DNA from: Myxococcota bacterium
GTDB lineage: Bacteria > Myxococcota_A > Polyangia > Polyangiales > Houyiibacteriaceae
Assembly (NCBI GenBank): GCA_028284955.1
Contig: JANQQS010000101.1
Span: forward strand, 1 to 48,511
Length of the DNA: 48,511 nt
Direction: 5' to 3'
Below the pieces are notes generated by a model, which did not search any database, had not been told where the DNA came from, and worked only from the letters and a program-made list of their open reading frames with translations. Positions 1 to 7,747 of this stretch are shown piece after piece. A program made the translations under genes and the position numbers. Numbering within the stretch: the stretch's first letter is position 1; every line of letters starts with the position of its first letter.

Positions 1-27
1 TGCTCTAGAGCAGTGGTCAGTTTGCCT

Positions 28-117
28 GGGGGTCTGGCACCCATGGCACCCAGACCCTCTCGTCGGGGTACGACCCCGCCGATTCACCCAAACTCCCCCG
101 CCAGGAGGCACGTGACA
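28..117 (+). repeat. Structured repeat, type A, copy 1 (A1)
   Basis: First of three copies of a roughly 85-base element (others at 28405 and 35133). It has an 8-bp stem GGGTCTGG/CCAGACCC at 30-57. The loop here is enlarged because the GGCACC segment is duplicated. A second stem at 60-82 has the loop TACGA and one mispair. A pyrimidine-rich tail ending CCCCCGCCAGG follows, then a GCACGTGAC-like end. The gene upstream lies outside the window, so the position of this copy relative to a stop codon is unknown. Confidence 0.8.
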
Positions 118-204
118 TGGCGGCCGGGGAGTTCGTCGGATGTCTTTACGCTGCGTGATTTCGATCAGCCAATCCGACCACTGCCATAGTCTAGGTGGGT
201 GGTG

Positions 205-570
205 TCACGCTTCTCGGAGCAGCCGCCAGGCCGGTCGTTCAAAACGCTCCGGGTCTTCTCTGTCGATGGGCGAAGGCGACGCAGGTCGCAGCGGCACGAC
301 GTTGGATATCGTCTCGTCGCGCGTGTTCTGCGCGGCGGGCGAACCCGCTCGGTCAAGAGAGCACGCGAGCGAGAGCCCGCGCATCGTCAGGCGGAGTCGA
401 CCCGCATCGACCAAGCCTCGCTCCTCAAGCGCGACCAGCGCGCATTCCACGGCCTCGACGCTCGCGTCGAGCGCGACAGCCAGGTCGGCCGCGCTCGAAC
501 AAGGCCGCTCGGCCAGTTGAAAAAGCTCATTCAGGACCCGAATGCGAAGGTTGATGTGTTCGTGTGCCAT
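205..570 (-). CDS. Small winged-helix DNA-binding protein
   Basis: About 121 residues. Residues 1-65 read as a winged helix: a leading helix (NLRIRVLNELFQLAE), a helix-turn-helix (SAADLAVALDASVEAVECALVALEERGLV) and a short wing. The C-terminal half is low in complexity and rich in Pro, Arg and Ser. I chose the ATG at 570 because GAGGCAGG lies just upstream; a TTG at 585 is also in frame. The gene follows the GHKL-metallopeptidase gene on the same strand after a 165-base AT-rich gap. It could be a local transcription regulator, but the target is unknown and the family assignment rests on pattern only. Confidence 0.6.
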   Translation of the reverse strand: MAHEHINLRIRVLNELFQLAERPCSSAADLAVALDASVEAVECALVALEERGLVDAGRLRLTMRGLSLACSLDRAGSPAAQNTRDETISNVVPLRPASPSPIDREDPERFERPAWRLLREA

Positions 571-735
571 AACGACCTGCCTCAAATGTTGCGATGTAGT
601 TCAGAGATTTCTGCAATCGTATCGACGCGTACGTTCGCGTCGTCCTCTACGTAATCAACCCACTGATTCTTTGTCCAGTTTTTTGTTTTCAGTGTCTTTT
701 TGTTTAGGTAGGCGTCTTACAGACATTGCCCTTCA

Positions 736-2193
736 TCACGAAGAAAGCTTGTGTTCATTACGTTTTTGGTCCGGATCGCCGGCCCGGAGTCTCGCGATTA
801 GCTCGGGGGACGCTTCCGCGAGTACGCGCGTCGTCATGCCGGCGAGATACTGCAATCGGTCGATAAACGGATGGTCGTGCTCCGGATGGTCGAGATGAGC
901 GATTTCGTGCAACACCACACCGAGGGTCTGGGGGTCGAGAAAATCGTCGAATCGAAGCGGTCCGCGCACGTTGAACGAGATCACACGCGAGGTCGCGTCC
1001 GCCGTCGCGTCTTCAAGCAGCCCCGCGTCGTTGGGGTCGCGGGCAAAAAACCGCACCGTGATGACTCGCCCGGCAATGCGACGCGCGAGCCAACGTACCG
1101 ACTCGGCAAACCGCTTTTGGGTGGCGTTCGGCGCGACTTCTTCGCTTTCGAACTCGTGGGAACGCCGCCTGACATAATCGTCTGCGGTCTCCACCACTCG
1201 AGAGAGCGCCATGTACGCACCGTGGGAGACCGTCGAGGCGTCGATAATATGCGCGCCCAGCTGCGCCGCCCGGTCGTTTGCGCGACTTGTTCCGCCCAGC
1301 ACCGCCCCACGAGGAAACGCCCGAGACACATACGCATCGAGCACCGACTGCTTGACTGGAAAACGGCTGATGACGTCGAGCACCCAGTCGGCACGCAGGT
1401 CTTTCACGTCGAGATAGCGATGAAACATCGACTCGAGCAACGTGGCCTTGAGACGCAGCTTGAACCCATCGGGCACGCGATCGCGGCCGTCGGTGAGCGG
1501 GACCCGTTGCCCCACATCCACGTGCCACGGCACATCCCACGACTCGACCGGAAGACCCATTTCGTAAATATGCGCGACCTCATCTTCGGCCGGGGTGTAG
1601 AGCGAAACCGAGGCCATGCCGGTCACGGCTCGTTCCACGCCATCCACCACGACGACGGTTTCCAGTTCGCATGATGGTAAGGCCAGAAATCGTTTGCGAC
1701 GTTTGAGACGCTTGCCGTCCACGATCATCGAACATCGCTTGGGCGGAACGCAAAGTCGGAGCATTCGCCGCGCTTGCTCGAGCTCGTCAGCGGGGAACTG
1801 CCGCTGCAGGAAAATATGCGTGCCGCGTTCGCGATCGTTCGCCTTCACATGGCGACCGGTGTGATCGAATACGACCGTGGTACCCACCGCTTCGATGGTG
1901 GTCGCGTCCATAGCCGCGATCATTTCTTTCAACCCGCGGCCAAGCCGGCCTCGCTTACGAGGATCGCTGCGCTTGTTGGAGAGAAATACTGTGTAGACCA
2001 GCCGCTGGTCCGCGAAACCATCGGGAGAATCGTCTTCGATGGTGACGGCGTTCGGAGCAAGCTGCAGGTGAATCGACGTCGCGCCAGCGTCGAACGAGTT
2101 TTGTACGGCTTCGAGCAGCAGACGCCCGAGCGATCGGCGCGCCGCCAGCGTGTGCCAACCATCAGGAGAGATCTCGAACCAGCTCGGATGCAT
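736..2193 (-). CDS. GHKL (Hsp90-type) ATPase fused to HExxH metallopeptidase
   Basis: A 485-residue protein. The N-terminal part carries GHKL ATPase signatures: an N-box ExxxN at E28-N32 in the context LLEAVQNSFDAGAT, an acidic box EDDSPDG near 53-59, and a glycine lid GRLGRGLKEM near 82-91. The C-terminus carries HEIAH at 429-433, followed by H439 and F443. The spacing HExxH-x5-H-x3-F resembles the YgjP/WLM/SprT group of zinc peptidases. The middle (about 150-350) is unassigned. No signal peptide or membrane segment is visible, so it is probably cytoplasmic. The family role is not established; ATP-driven conformational control of a peptidase is inference. A winged-helix gene lies downstream on the same strand. 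Confidence 0.8.
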   Translation of the reverse strand: MHPSWFEISPDGWHTLAARRSLGRLLLEAVQNSFDAGATSIHLQLAPNAVTIEDDSPDGFADQRLVYTVFLSNKRSDPRKRGRLGRGLKEMIAAMDATTIEAVGTTVVFDHTGRHVKANDRERGTHIFLQRQFPADELEQARRMLRLCVPPKRCSMIVDGKRLKRRKRFLALPSCELETVVVVDGVERAVTGMASVSLYTPAEDEVAHIYEMGLPVESWDVPWHVDVGQRVPLTDGRDRVPDGFKLRLKATLLESMFHRYLDVKDLRADWVLDVISRFPVKQSVLDAYVSRAFPRGAVLGGTSRANDRAAQLGAHIIDASTVSHGAYMALSRVVETADDYVRRRSHEFESEEVAPNATQKRFAESVRWLARRIAGRVITVRFFARDPNDAGLLEDATADATSRVISFNVRGPLRFDDFLDPQTLGVVLHEIAHLDHPEHDHPFIDRLQYLAGMTTRVLAEASPELIARLRAGDPDQKRNEHKLSS

Positions 2194-2408
2194 GGCAGAC
2201 GCGAGCCTTTCGCCAAGGTGTGATGAAGATCACGAACGTTTCGATGAGGACCTCGTAGTATAGTCCGAAAGTTGCGCGATGGGAGTTTGATCCGCAAAAA
2301 CAAGTGTCTAGCTTTCGTTGTCGAGTTTTTTTGAAGGCCAACGTTGGGCACATCAACAGTTGCTTTTCTTGTGGATTCACGGTCAGATACCGCGGACGAG
2401 GGTGATCG

Positions 2409-2924
2409 ATGCCAGCCGAAGAAATCATTTGCACGGTATGCGGGTTCCGCAACAAGCCCAATCTTGAGCGGTGCACGGCGTGTGGCGCAAAGCTGCAACC
2501 TTTGGGCACGGTGGAGCTTTCCGCCGAAGAAGAAATGGCCCGCCGCCACCAGCAAGACACGTTCGAGTGGAAATGGGTGGGGGTGTCGGTCGCGATCTAT
2601 CTAGGGCTACAAGCCGTGATCTTGGGAATCCTACCGCTGGTCATCGACCAATACGATCCCCAGGGCTTGCCTGGGCTGCTGATATCCGCCGCGGTGTGGT
2701 TTGTCGGTGGAATCGTCGTCGGCGTGTTGTCCCCGGGAAAAACCTTCATTGAACCCGCGGTCGGCGCGCTCGTAGCCGTCGTGCCCACGATCTTGTTCCT
2801 CGCTCACATCGCGGACGTCCGTCAGCTATCGGTCGCCGCCTACGTTGTCGGCGGCCTACTCGGCGTCATGGTGACCCTCTTCGGCGCCTTCCTCGGAGAA
2901 AAGATCCAATACTCCATGGGCTAG
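2409..2924 (+). CDS. Zinc-ribbon membrane protein
   Basis: A 171-residue protein. It starts with a CxxC...CxxC zinc ribbon (ICTVCGFRN, then RCTACGAKL, within residues 8-28), then a charged linker and four hydrophobic helices at about 55-77, 88-108, 113-135 and 140-165. GAGGGTG lies upstream of the ATG. The architecture suggests an inner-membrane protein with a cytoplasmic zinc knuckle; no function can be assigned. It converges on the next gene with a 5-base gap, and a perfect 14-bp palindrome (CGTTTCTAGAAACG, 2925-2938) sits at the junction. Confidence 0.75.
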   Translation: MPAEEIICTVCGFRNKPNLERCTACGAKLQPLGTVELSAEEEMARRHQQDTFEWKWVGVSVAIYLGLQAVILGILPLVIDQYDPQGLPGLLISAAVWFVGGIVVGVLSPGKTFIEPAVGALVAVVPTILFLAHIADVRQLSVAAYVVGGLLGVMVTLFGAFLGEKIQYSMG

Positions 2925-2929
2925 CGTTT

Positions 2930-3682
2930 CTAGAAACGTACCCGGAGGCCAAAGGCAGGGACGATAACGAGCCCGCCTCGATCGAGAGAGACTTCACCGT
3001 GCTCCCCGAAGTGGCGCTCGTAGCCGAGCATGATTTCGAGTAGCGCATGAATACGGCGAAAGCCTGCAGCCATACCGAGCACGCCTCCTCCTCGGAGGAT
3101 GGTGGCTCGGGCGGATTCTTGGACAAAGCCTACCGAAGATGAATCGGCGGTCGCGAAATCGCCGGCCACGAATTCCGCGCCAGCCACGCCGCCGAGCCAT
3201 ACGTCGTAGAGCCCGCCGAAATCGATGCTGTAGGTGACCGGAACGAGGAACCCGAGCCGATAGCCTGCGCCCTGCCCATCGTCATCGGGAATCCACCCCG
3301 CAAACGGGGCCACCCCGTACACCACCGCGGGCCGAGTGGATGCCTCGCGAATCACTCGCTCGCCGCGCGCCTCAAGTTGCAGCGTAGTGCCCGAAAGCAT
3401 CATGCCCACGTCGGCCTTGCGGTGCACCCCGTGACGCACCATCGCGACAGGAACCACTCCGCCCGCTCGCGCCGCATCGCGATAGCGACTCATCATGGCG
3501 TCCACCCCGTCGCGCGACCGCAGCGCGCCGACAGGGACCCGAGCCGCGCCGCCGAGCGCTACGTCAGTGCGAAACCGCGGCGTCGTAGAGCCGCCGGAAA
3601 ACCGAGGCAGCGCGCTCGCGCAGCCGCCCACCAGGCCAACCAGCCCCCACGCGATCCATCGCGCCTTCGTTGCGTCGCCCAT
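2930..3682 (-). CDS. Lipoprotein, possible outer-membrane beta-barrel
   Basis: About 250 residues. An N-terminal signal WIAWGLVGLVGGC ends in a lipobox cysteine. The rest is glycine- and aromatic-rich with alternating hydrophobic stretches, ending in LVIVPAFGLRVRF, an aromatic C-terminal residue typical of outer-membrane strands. The ATG at 3682 is preferred over GTG at 3688 because GAGGG is better spaced. Family not recognised; surface localisation is inferred from the signal peptide and the strand pattern. Confidence 0.7.
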   Translation of the reverse strand: MGDATKARWIAWGLVGLVGGCASALPRFSGGSTTPRFRTDVALGGAARVPVGALRSRDGVDAMMSRYRDAARAGGVVPVAMVRHGVHRKADVGMMLSGTTLQLEARGERVIREASTRPAVVYGVAPFAGWIPDDDGQGAGYRLGFLVPVTYSIDFGGLYDVWLGGVAGAEFVAGDFATADSSSVGFVQESARATILRGGGVLGMAAGFRRIHALLEIMLGYERHFGEHGEVSLDRGGLVIVPAFGLRVRF

Positions 3683-3741
3683 CGCCACGGACCCTCACTA
3701 CCAGGTTCGCGCGAACGGGTCATTTGGGAAGGAAGCACTCG

Positions 3742-3905
3742 AACCCGATGCAGCACCAGACCCCGACGCCGATCCCGAACCCGTTGCCGATCCAGATCCC
3801 GAACCCGACGCCGATGCCGATGCTGAATCCGGTGCCGATCCCGAATCGGGCGCAGGGCCTGAATCTGATGCCGAACCTCGTGAAACCTGACGCCGATTCG
3901 GAATC
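3742..3905. repeat. Degenerate hexanucleotide tract (GAN-CCN/GCN)
   Basis: The plus strand alternates GA-beginning triplets with CCN or GCN triplets for about 160 bases, as in GATCCCGAACCCGTTGCC. Read in one frame it would give an acidic residue alternating with Pro, Ala or Ser, but that frame has no credible start and runs out of the antisense of the upstream lipoprotein gene. The tract lies in the divergent space between two lipoprotein genes. A similar tract begins near 48370. Confidence 0.6.
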
Positions 3906-4099
3906 TGAGTTTCGCGCCTACGTTGGCAGGCTTCCCACTGCCGAAGCTATTCCAAAACAGGCACGGTTATTGCTGCGTTCGTTACGACGAACTGCCGGGC
4001 GAGGAAGACCGCCAACGGCGGCGAAAGAGATGTTGTGCATTGAGTGGTTCGACCATCCAACGGAGAAAAGACCCGGACACAAGTTGCCCTCGTGTTTCT

Positions 4100-5098
4100 T
4101 TGCGTGCGCGCCACGCCCTGCTGTGTTGCTTGTTCGGCGGGTTATTGCTCGTCGCTTGCGAACCGAATGCGCCGGCCGAATCCGCGACATTCAAACAAGC
4201 GGTGCGCGGGCCGGTGGCGCCCCCCCAGAACTTCATTTCGGATACCAGTTGCCAAGTTCAAGAGACCGAGCTCCAAGCGTTCGACCAGCGAGACTTCGTC
4301 GAGCTCGAGTTTCCTGAGAACCTCCAGGAGGCCGTAAACAATGTGATCGCGAAGAGCGCTTACTACGATGCGTCTCTTCAAAAGGAAGCGACAGGTTTGG
4401 CGCAAGCGTTCCGACCACAAGCGCCAGACATCAGTACGGTCTACGAAATCGACAATTTTTTTTGGTGGAACAGCCAACCGCAACCACCGACTGAAGCGCG
4501 TCTTTTTGCCCGTAGCCAGTTCTCGACAGAGGCAATAACGATACTTTTTCCCTATCGCGAAGCCAAAGCGAAGCACATCAAACCGCTCTGGAATTTCCAG
4601 AGCAAAGTTGCTCCATGGATATTTTGCGTTTCGCAAACGCTGCTTCGTGCGAGCATGCTCCAGCCCCGCGGTCACCATATCAAATGGGTTCGAAACGCCC
4701 GTGGCGAAACAGAGGTTCACCGCGATGGTCATCGTAATCAGGGGGGGCCGGGTACCCATCCCGACGACTATGTGGACATTTCTGTGTTCTATACCTTTCC
4801 TGGCGCGACTCTGGATGGACGAACCACTTACCTCAATCGAGAGGCGCGACCGGAAGAAACCGATGCCACACAGATCGTCTTTGACCTGACCGGTAGAGGC
4901 GAGTCTCTAGCCCCAACATCAACCCAGGGCCTTCGTGCTGGTTGGCTTTCTTCTGCCTCGGGCAAGGTCGTTTTTCTTCGCCAAAACGTGCATCATCTCG
5001 AGCCACCGCCACCGCTGCGGATTAGGTCAAGAATGGTGCTGATCGCGACCGCCGCAGACCCATGTCGATCGCGTCAGCGGACTTCATCGTCGGAATAG
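4100..5098 (+). CDS. Lipoprotein of unknown function
   Basis: From the TTG at 4100 the product is about 332 residues with a typical lipoprotein signal: short basic n-region (RARH), hydrophobic core (ALLCCLFGGLLLVA) and the lipobox cysteine before EPNAP. In-frame TTG codons at 4040 and 3923 would extend it, but they place extra basic sequence in front of the signal. No ATG start is available. The mature part has no recognised domain; the motif IKPLWNFQSKVAPW and a His/Gly-rich stretch (HRDGHRNQGGPGTHPDD) are visible. The start and the last 40 residues, which are basic, are less certain. Confidence 0.6.
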   Translation: MRARHALLCCLFGGLLLVACEPNAPAESATFKQAVRGPVAPPQNFISDTSCQVQETELQAFDQRDFVELEFPENLQEAVNNVIAKSAYYDASLQKEATGLAQAFRPQAPDISTVYEIDNFFWWNSQPQPPTEARLFARSQFSTEAITILFPYREAKAKHIKPLWNFQSKVAPWIFCVSQTLLRASMLQPRGHHIKWVRNARGETEVHRDGHRNQGGPGTHPDDYVDISVFYTFPGATLDGRTTYLNREARPEETDATQIVFDLTGRGESLAPTSTQGLRAGWLSSASGKVVFLRQNVHHLEPPPPLRIRSRMVLIATAADPCRSRQRTSSSE

Positions 5099-5145
5099 TC
5101 GTCGCTCTGAATCCAGCGCCGCCTGCTCAAGGTTGTTCGCGCGTC

Positions 5146-5574
5146 TCAAACAAGCGGGTTTCTGCTCCGCAATCCTGGGAATCGGTCGAAGTCTGAGTCG
5201 TTCGTATGAAGCTCGCACCGATACTCCACCGCGAGCGCGGCGAGGTGGGCGTCGGTGGTCAGCCGACCCGCTGTGCCAGCAGCATCGAGCATTTCCCGAA
5301 GTAGCCGTACGTGCTCAGCGCCCGGATCGAGAGCATGGACGTGTCGCCGCTCGAACCACGCTTCGACATAGTCGAGGGCCGTTTCATGCGGCATCGGTGA
5401 CTTGAGCACGGCGGGGTGCGTGCATAGACGAACGAACCCGCAGCTCACGGCCCACGGGATTCCGACGCTCTCTTGCCCGTTCATGAGCTCCGTCCACCAC
5501 GCGAGCGCACGATCGTGAAATGGCGCTCCTCGGTTGTGGGCATAGATCAGCAGGTTCAGATCGGGAAGGATCAC
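5146..5574 (-). CDS. vapC: VapC-family PIN-domain toxin
   Basis: A 142-residue PIN-domain protein, the usual length for VapC toxins. The expected acidic residues are visible: D5 in ILPDLNLLIYA, an acidic centre near 85-95, TTDAHLAALA, and the C-terminal TNDSDFDRF. VapC proteins are Mg-dependent endoribonucleases that cut tRNA or rRNA and are held inactive by VapB. The ATG overlaps the last four bases of the upstream antitoxin gene (5571-5574), the usual translational coupling for this family. The RNA target is not predictable. Confidence 0.88.
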   Translation of the reverse strand: MILPDLNLLIYAHNRGAPFHDRALAWWTELMNGQESVGIPWAVSCGFVRLCTHPAVLKSPMPHETALDYVEAWFERRHVHALDPGAEHVRLLREMLDAAGTAGRLTTDAHLAALAVEYRCELHTNDSDFDRFPGLRSRNPLV

Positions 5575-5828
5575 TTCGATGCATGCGCGACGAAATCTTG
5601 TGCCTCAAGATCGTCGTTGATCTGGTTGATTTTGCGAGGGTCTACGCCCGGGCGGAGGGGACTGTGGTGCGGGACGAGCCGATATTCGCTTTGCGAGGAA
5701 TCGCGATTCGGAGAAAGGCCGCGCCTCAACACTCGATTTACCGTGTCTTTAAACGAACCACCTTCGGAACGAACGAGCGCCTTCAACTTGGCTGCGACGT
5801 CGTTTTCCAGCGTAATCGTCGTGCGCAT
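5571..5828 (-). CDS. vapB: VapB-family ribbon-helix-helix antitoxin
   Basis: An 85-residue protein from the ATG at 5828. The N-terminus MRTTITLENDVAAKLKALVR is a classic ribbon-helix-helix strand and first helix; the second helix follows (SFKDTVNRVLRRGL). The C-terminal part would wrap the toxin. Longer in-frame starts exist but run through the upstream repeat cluster and give low-complexity sequence, so they were rejected. The coding end overlaps vapC. The protein probably represses its own promoter through the palindrome at 5852-5865. Confidence 0.85.
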   Translation of the reverse strand: MRTTITLENDVAAKLKALVRSEGGSFKDTVNRVLRRGLSPNRDSSQSEYRLVPHHSPLRPGVDPRKINQINDDLEAQDFVAHASK

Positions 5829-5851
5829 ACAGACATCATGGTGCGCGTATT

Positions 5852-5865
5852 TCTTGATGTCAAGA
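5852..5865. promoter_or_regulatory. Candidate VapB operator
   Basis: TCTTGA-TG-TCAAGA, a perfect 6+6 inverted repeat centred about 30 bases upstream of the vapB start. Ribbon-helix-helix antitoxins usually bind short palindromes at this position. Confidence 0.4.
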
Positions 5866-5870
5866 TGCGA

Positions 5871-6014
5871 GAAGATTGGGGACGAAAGGCCTAGCAACAA
5901 GCACGGTTGCCGGGGCGAAGATTGGGGACGGCGAAAAGGCGAAGATTGGGGACGGCGAAGATTGGGACCGAAGATTGGGGACGGGGAAAGAAATTTCCCC
6001 GTCCCCAATCTTTC
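5871..6014. repeat. GAAGATTGGGGACGG repeat cluster with long hairpin
   Basis: The unit GAAGATTGGGGACG occurs at 5871, 5928, 5941 and 5970, with one divergent copy near 5957. The last copy forms a 19-bp perfect inverted repeat (5971-5989 with 5994-6012) closed by a GAAA loop. It lies directly upstream of vapB, in the space before a lipoprotein gene. The organisation resembles REP/BIME elements mobilised by REP-associated tyrosine transposases, but no transposase is in the window. Confidence 0.75.
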
Positions 6015-6082
6015 TCCTTCTCCGGGAAATCTCTTTCCTCAGACTCAGTCTGCGACCAAAATCAATCCCCGTCCGCGATCGT

Positions 6083-6688
6083 TCATGCGTCCGAAGCAGC
6101 TGTCCGCGTGCAAGATTCGAAGTACGGATTAAACGGGCCCTGGCCATCGCAGACGCAACTACCCCCGGAAACGTGTGTTCCATGTTTGGCGTCGCAACAT
6201 TCTATGAAGTCGTCCTTACTGGTGCATTCCCGCATCGGGCATTGCACCTGCGGCTTGAGCGTCTCTCGTTTCTGGAGATCACACTTCCATTCGGTGCGCG
6301 ACACGGCCTGATTTCCGTCTGAATCCGTGAAGCTTTGGCAGCGGCAAGAGGTGAACTTTTCCGTACAAACCCAACTTGAAACCGAATGCTCGTACCGAGC
6401 GGTCACGCAGGTTTCGCGAACGGTGCCAGGGGCACATGGTTCCCGAAACGTCCCGGTGGCGTGGCAAACCGCCAACGAGGTTGTGTTTCCACAACTGTCT
6501 TGGAGCACGTTGCGTGCTATCCGGCACTTCGTTGGGAACCCGAGGAGCTCAACTCTCGCCTCGAACCGCTCGACCCGTTTTTCGGCGTCCAGAGTGCCGT
6601 CCTCGGTTGAGGCAGTTATGCATCCGGCGAGCACGACCGGCGAGAGACAAAGAAACAGCGAGACTGAGAGTGACCGGCCGTAGGGCAT
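6083..6688 (-). CDS. Cysteine-rich lipoprotein
   Basis: A 201-residue protein. The signal SLSVSLFLCLSPVVLAGC places the lipid-modified cysteine at residue 23. The mature part has about 18 cysteines in short-spaced pairs, such as VCTEKFTSCRCQ and ECCDAKHG, which suggests disulfide-stabilised extracytoplasmic repeats. No domain is recognised. It is followed on the same strand by the VapBC region and preceded by the M23 peptidase lipoprotein, but gaps of 150 bases or more argue against one tight operon. Confidence 0.7.
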   Translation of the reverse strand: MPYGRSLSVSLFLCLSPVVLAGCITASTEDGTLDAEKRVERFEARVELLGFPTKCRIARNVLQDSCGNTTSLAVCHATGTFREPCAPGTVRETCVTARYEHSVSSWVCTEKFTSCRCQSFTDSDGNQAVSRTEWKCDLQKRETLKPQVQCPMRECTSKDDFIECCDAKHGTHVSGGSCVCDGQGPFNPYFESCTRTAASDA

Positions 6689-6847
6689 GGCTGTTTGCGC
6701 AGCATAAAGCGTGCCAGCTTCTGCACCCGGTTCGGGATGCGCCGGGATGGCCTAAGGGGGCCTAGGGCACACGAACGTCATACGACGTCTGCGTGGAACA
6801 CGTAAGCGGAGGCCACGCAGCGCGCCGTCTTATGGGCACAGCGTTGA

Positions 6848-7528
6848 CTAGTCGCAGAGCGACGGTCCGTCACCAGGTAGGTCGTGTTCGCAACGCTTCC
6901 CGTCGGTTCCGGAGTTGGCGGGTTGCGGCGTCGACGCTGGTGTCAACGGTTGTCCGGTTTCTGCGAGCGCGATTTCTTCCGGCTGGCAGTGGTTGCTGAA
7001 AGCGATGTGGCGCGCGGGGTCCGCCACGGCTCCACCCCCGGGATTGAACTCAAGATGCAAGTGCGGGCCGGAGCTGCGTCCTGTGGTACCCATTTCTCCG
7101 AGGAACTGGCATTTTCTCACCGCGACGCTCTCGCCATCTTTGAATGGCGGAATCTCGGTTTTTTTGAGATGGGCGAAAAAAATAAGCGTTCCGTCGCCGA
7201 GCTGGAGTTCGAGATGGTTACCATACCGTTTACCACAGCCCATATCACCCGCCGTGCAACCGTTCTCGCGCCGGATGATTCGCCCGTCCGCTGGTGCATA
7301 GATGGGAGTTCCTTCAGGCGCCGCGATGTCAATTCCACTATGGGGTTTCGTTCGATTCATCGTGCTGCCGAAAGGGTCTGACACTACCCCACGGGTCGGG
7401 GACTTCAAAGTAGACGACGAAGCTTTTCGGCCCTGAGAATCGGTCGATTCGCTTGCGCTATCAACCTGCGCGGTGCAGGCGACGCTCGCGATGCAGAGCA
7501 AAAAGGTGGGCAATGTTCGTATCGACAT
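6848..7528 (-). CDS. M23 (LytM-type) peptidase lipoprotein
   Basis: A 226-residue protein. The signal ends in IASVAC (C18), then a Ser-rich linker and a peptidase M23 domain at about 45-165. Zinc ligands are visible: H63 and D67 in HSGID, and the HLHLE motif with H156 and H158; H120 in FFAHL fits the catalytic histidine. M23 enzymes cut peptide crosslinks in peptidoglycan. It may be an envelope remodelling enzyme or an EnvC/NlpD-like activator; because the metal ligands are intact, an active enzyme is more likely. The C-terminal tail contains two cysteines and looks disordered. Confidence 0.88.
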   Translation of the reverse strand: MSIRTLPTFLLCIASVACTAQVDSASESTDSQGRKASSSTLKSPTRGVVSDPFGSTMNRTKPHSGIDIAAPEGTPIYAPADGRIIRRENGCTAGDMGCGKRYGNHLELQLGDGTLIFFAHLKKTEIPPFKDGESVAVRKCQFLGEMGTTGRSSGPHLHLEFNPGGGAVADPARHIAFSNHCQPEEIALAETGQPLTPASTPQPANSGTDGKRCEHDLPGDGPSLCD

Positions 7529-7747
7529 ACAGCTCTCTGACTTTACGCCTTAGGGGCGTACGACATTGCTGATTCAACTATTGTGCCGAGACGCGCTTGC
7601 TCGATAATCTCCTTTTGTTTCAGTGGAGTTACGTGTTTGATACGGGCCTATTGTGGGATTGAATATCGGGTCTTCTGTCCCCAGCTAAGGGGCAGATTTT
7701 TGAAGAACGCCAATTAGTTCATCTGGACTGAATCGTGGGCGCGGAGA

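Noticed and set aside
871-1674. Long open frame antisense to the GHKL-peptidase gene
   Set aside because: Low-complexity Arg/His-rich translation with no domain; the opposite strand has clear ATPase and peptidase motifs.
3495-3890. Open frame ending in Asp-Pro repeats
   Set aside because: It begins inside the antisense of a lipoprotein gene, has no ribosome site, and its repeats are explained by a hexanucleotide tract.
4142-4759. Open frame on the minus strand within the lipoprotein gene at 4100
   Set aside because: The plus strand has a signal peptide with lipobox; the antisense frame has no recognisable feature.
5871-6014. Possible CRISPR array
   Set aside because: Repeats are short, irregularly spaced and end in a hairpin; spacers are not unique or of even length, and no cas genes are near.
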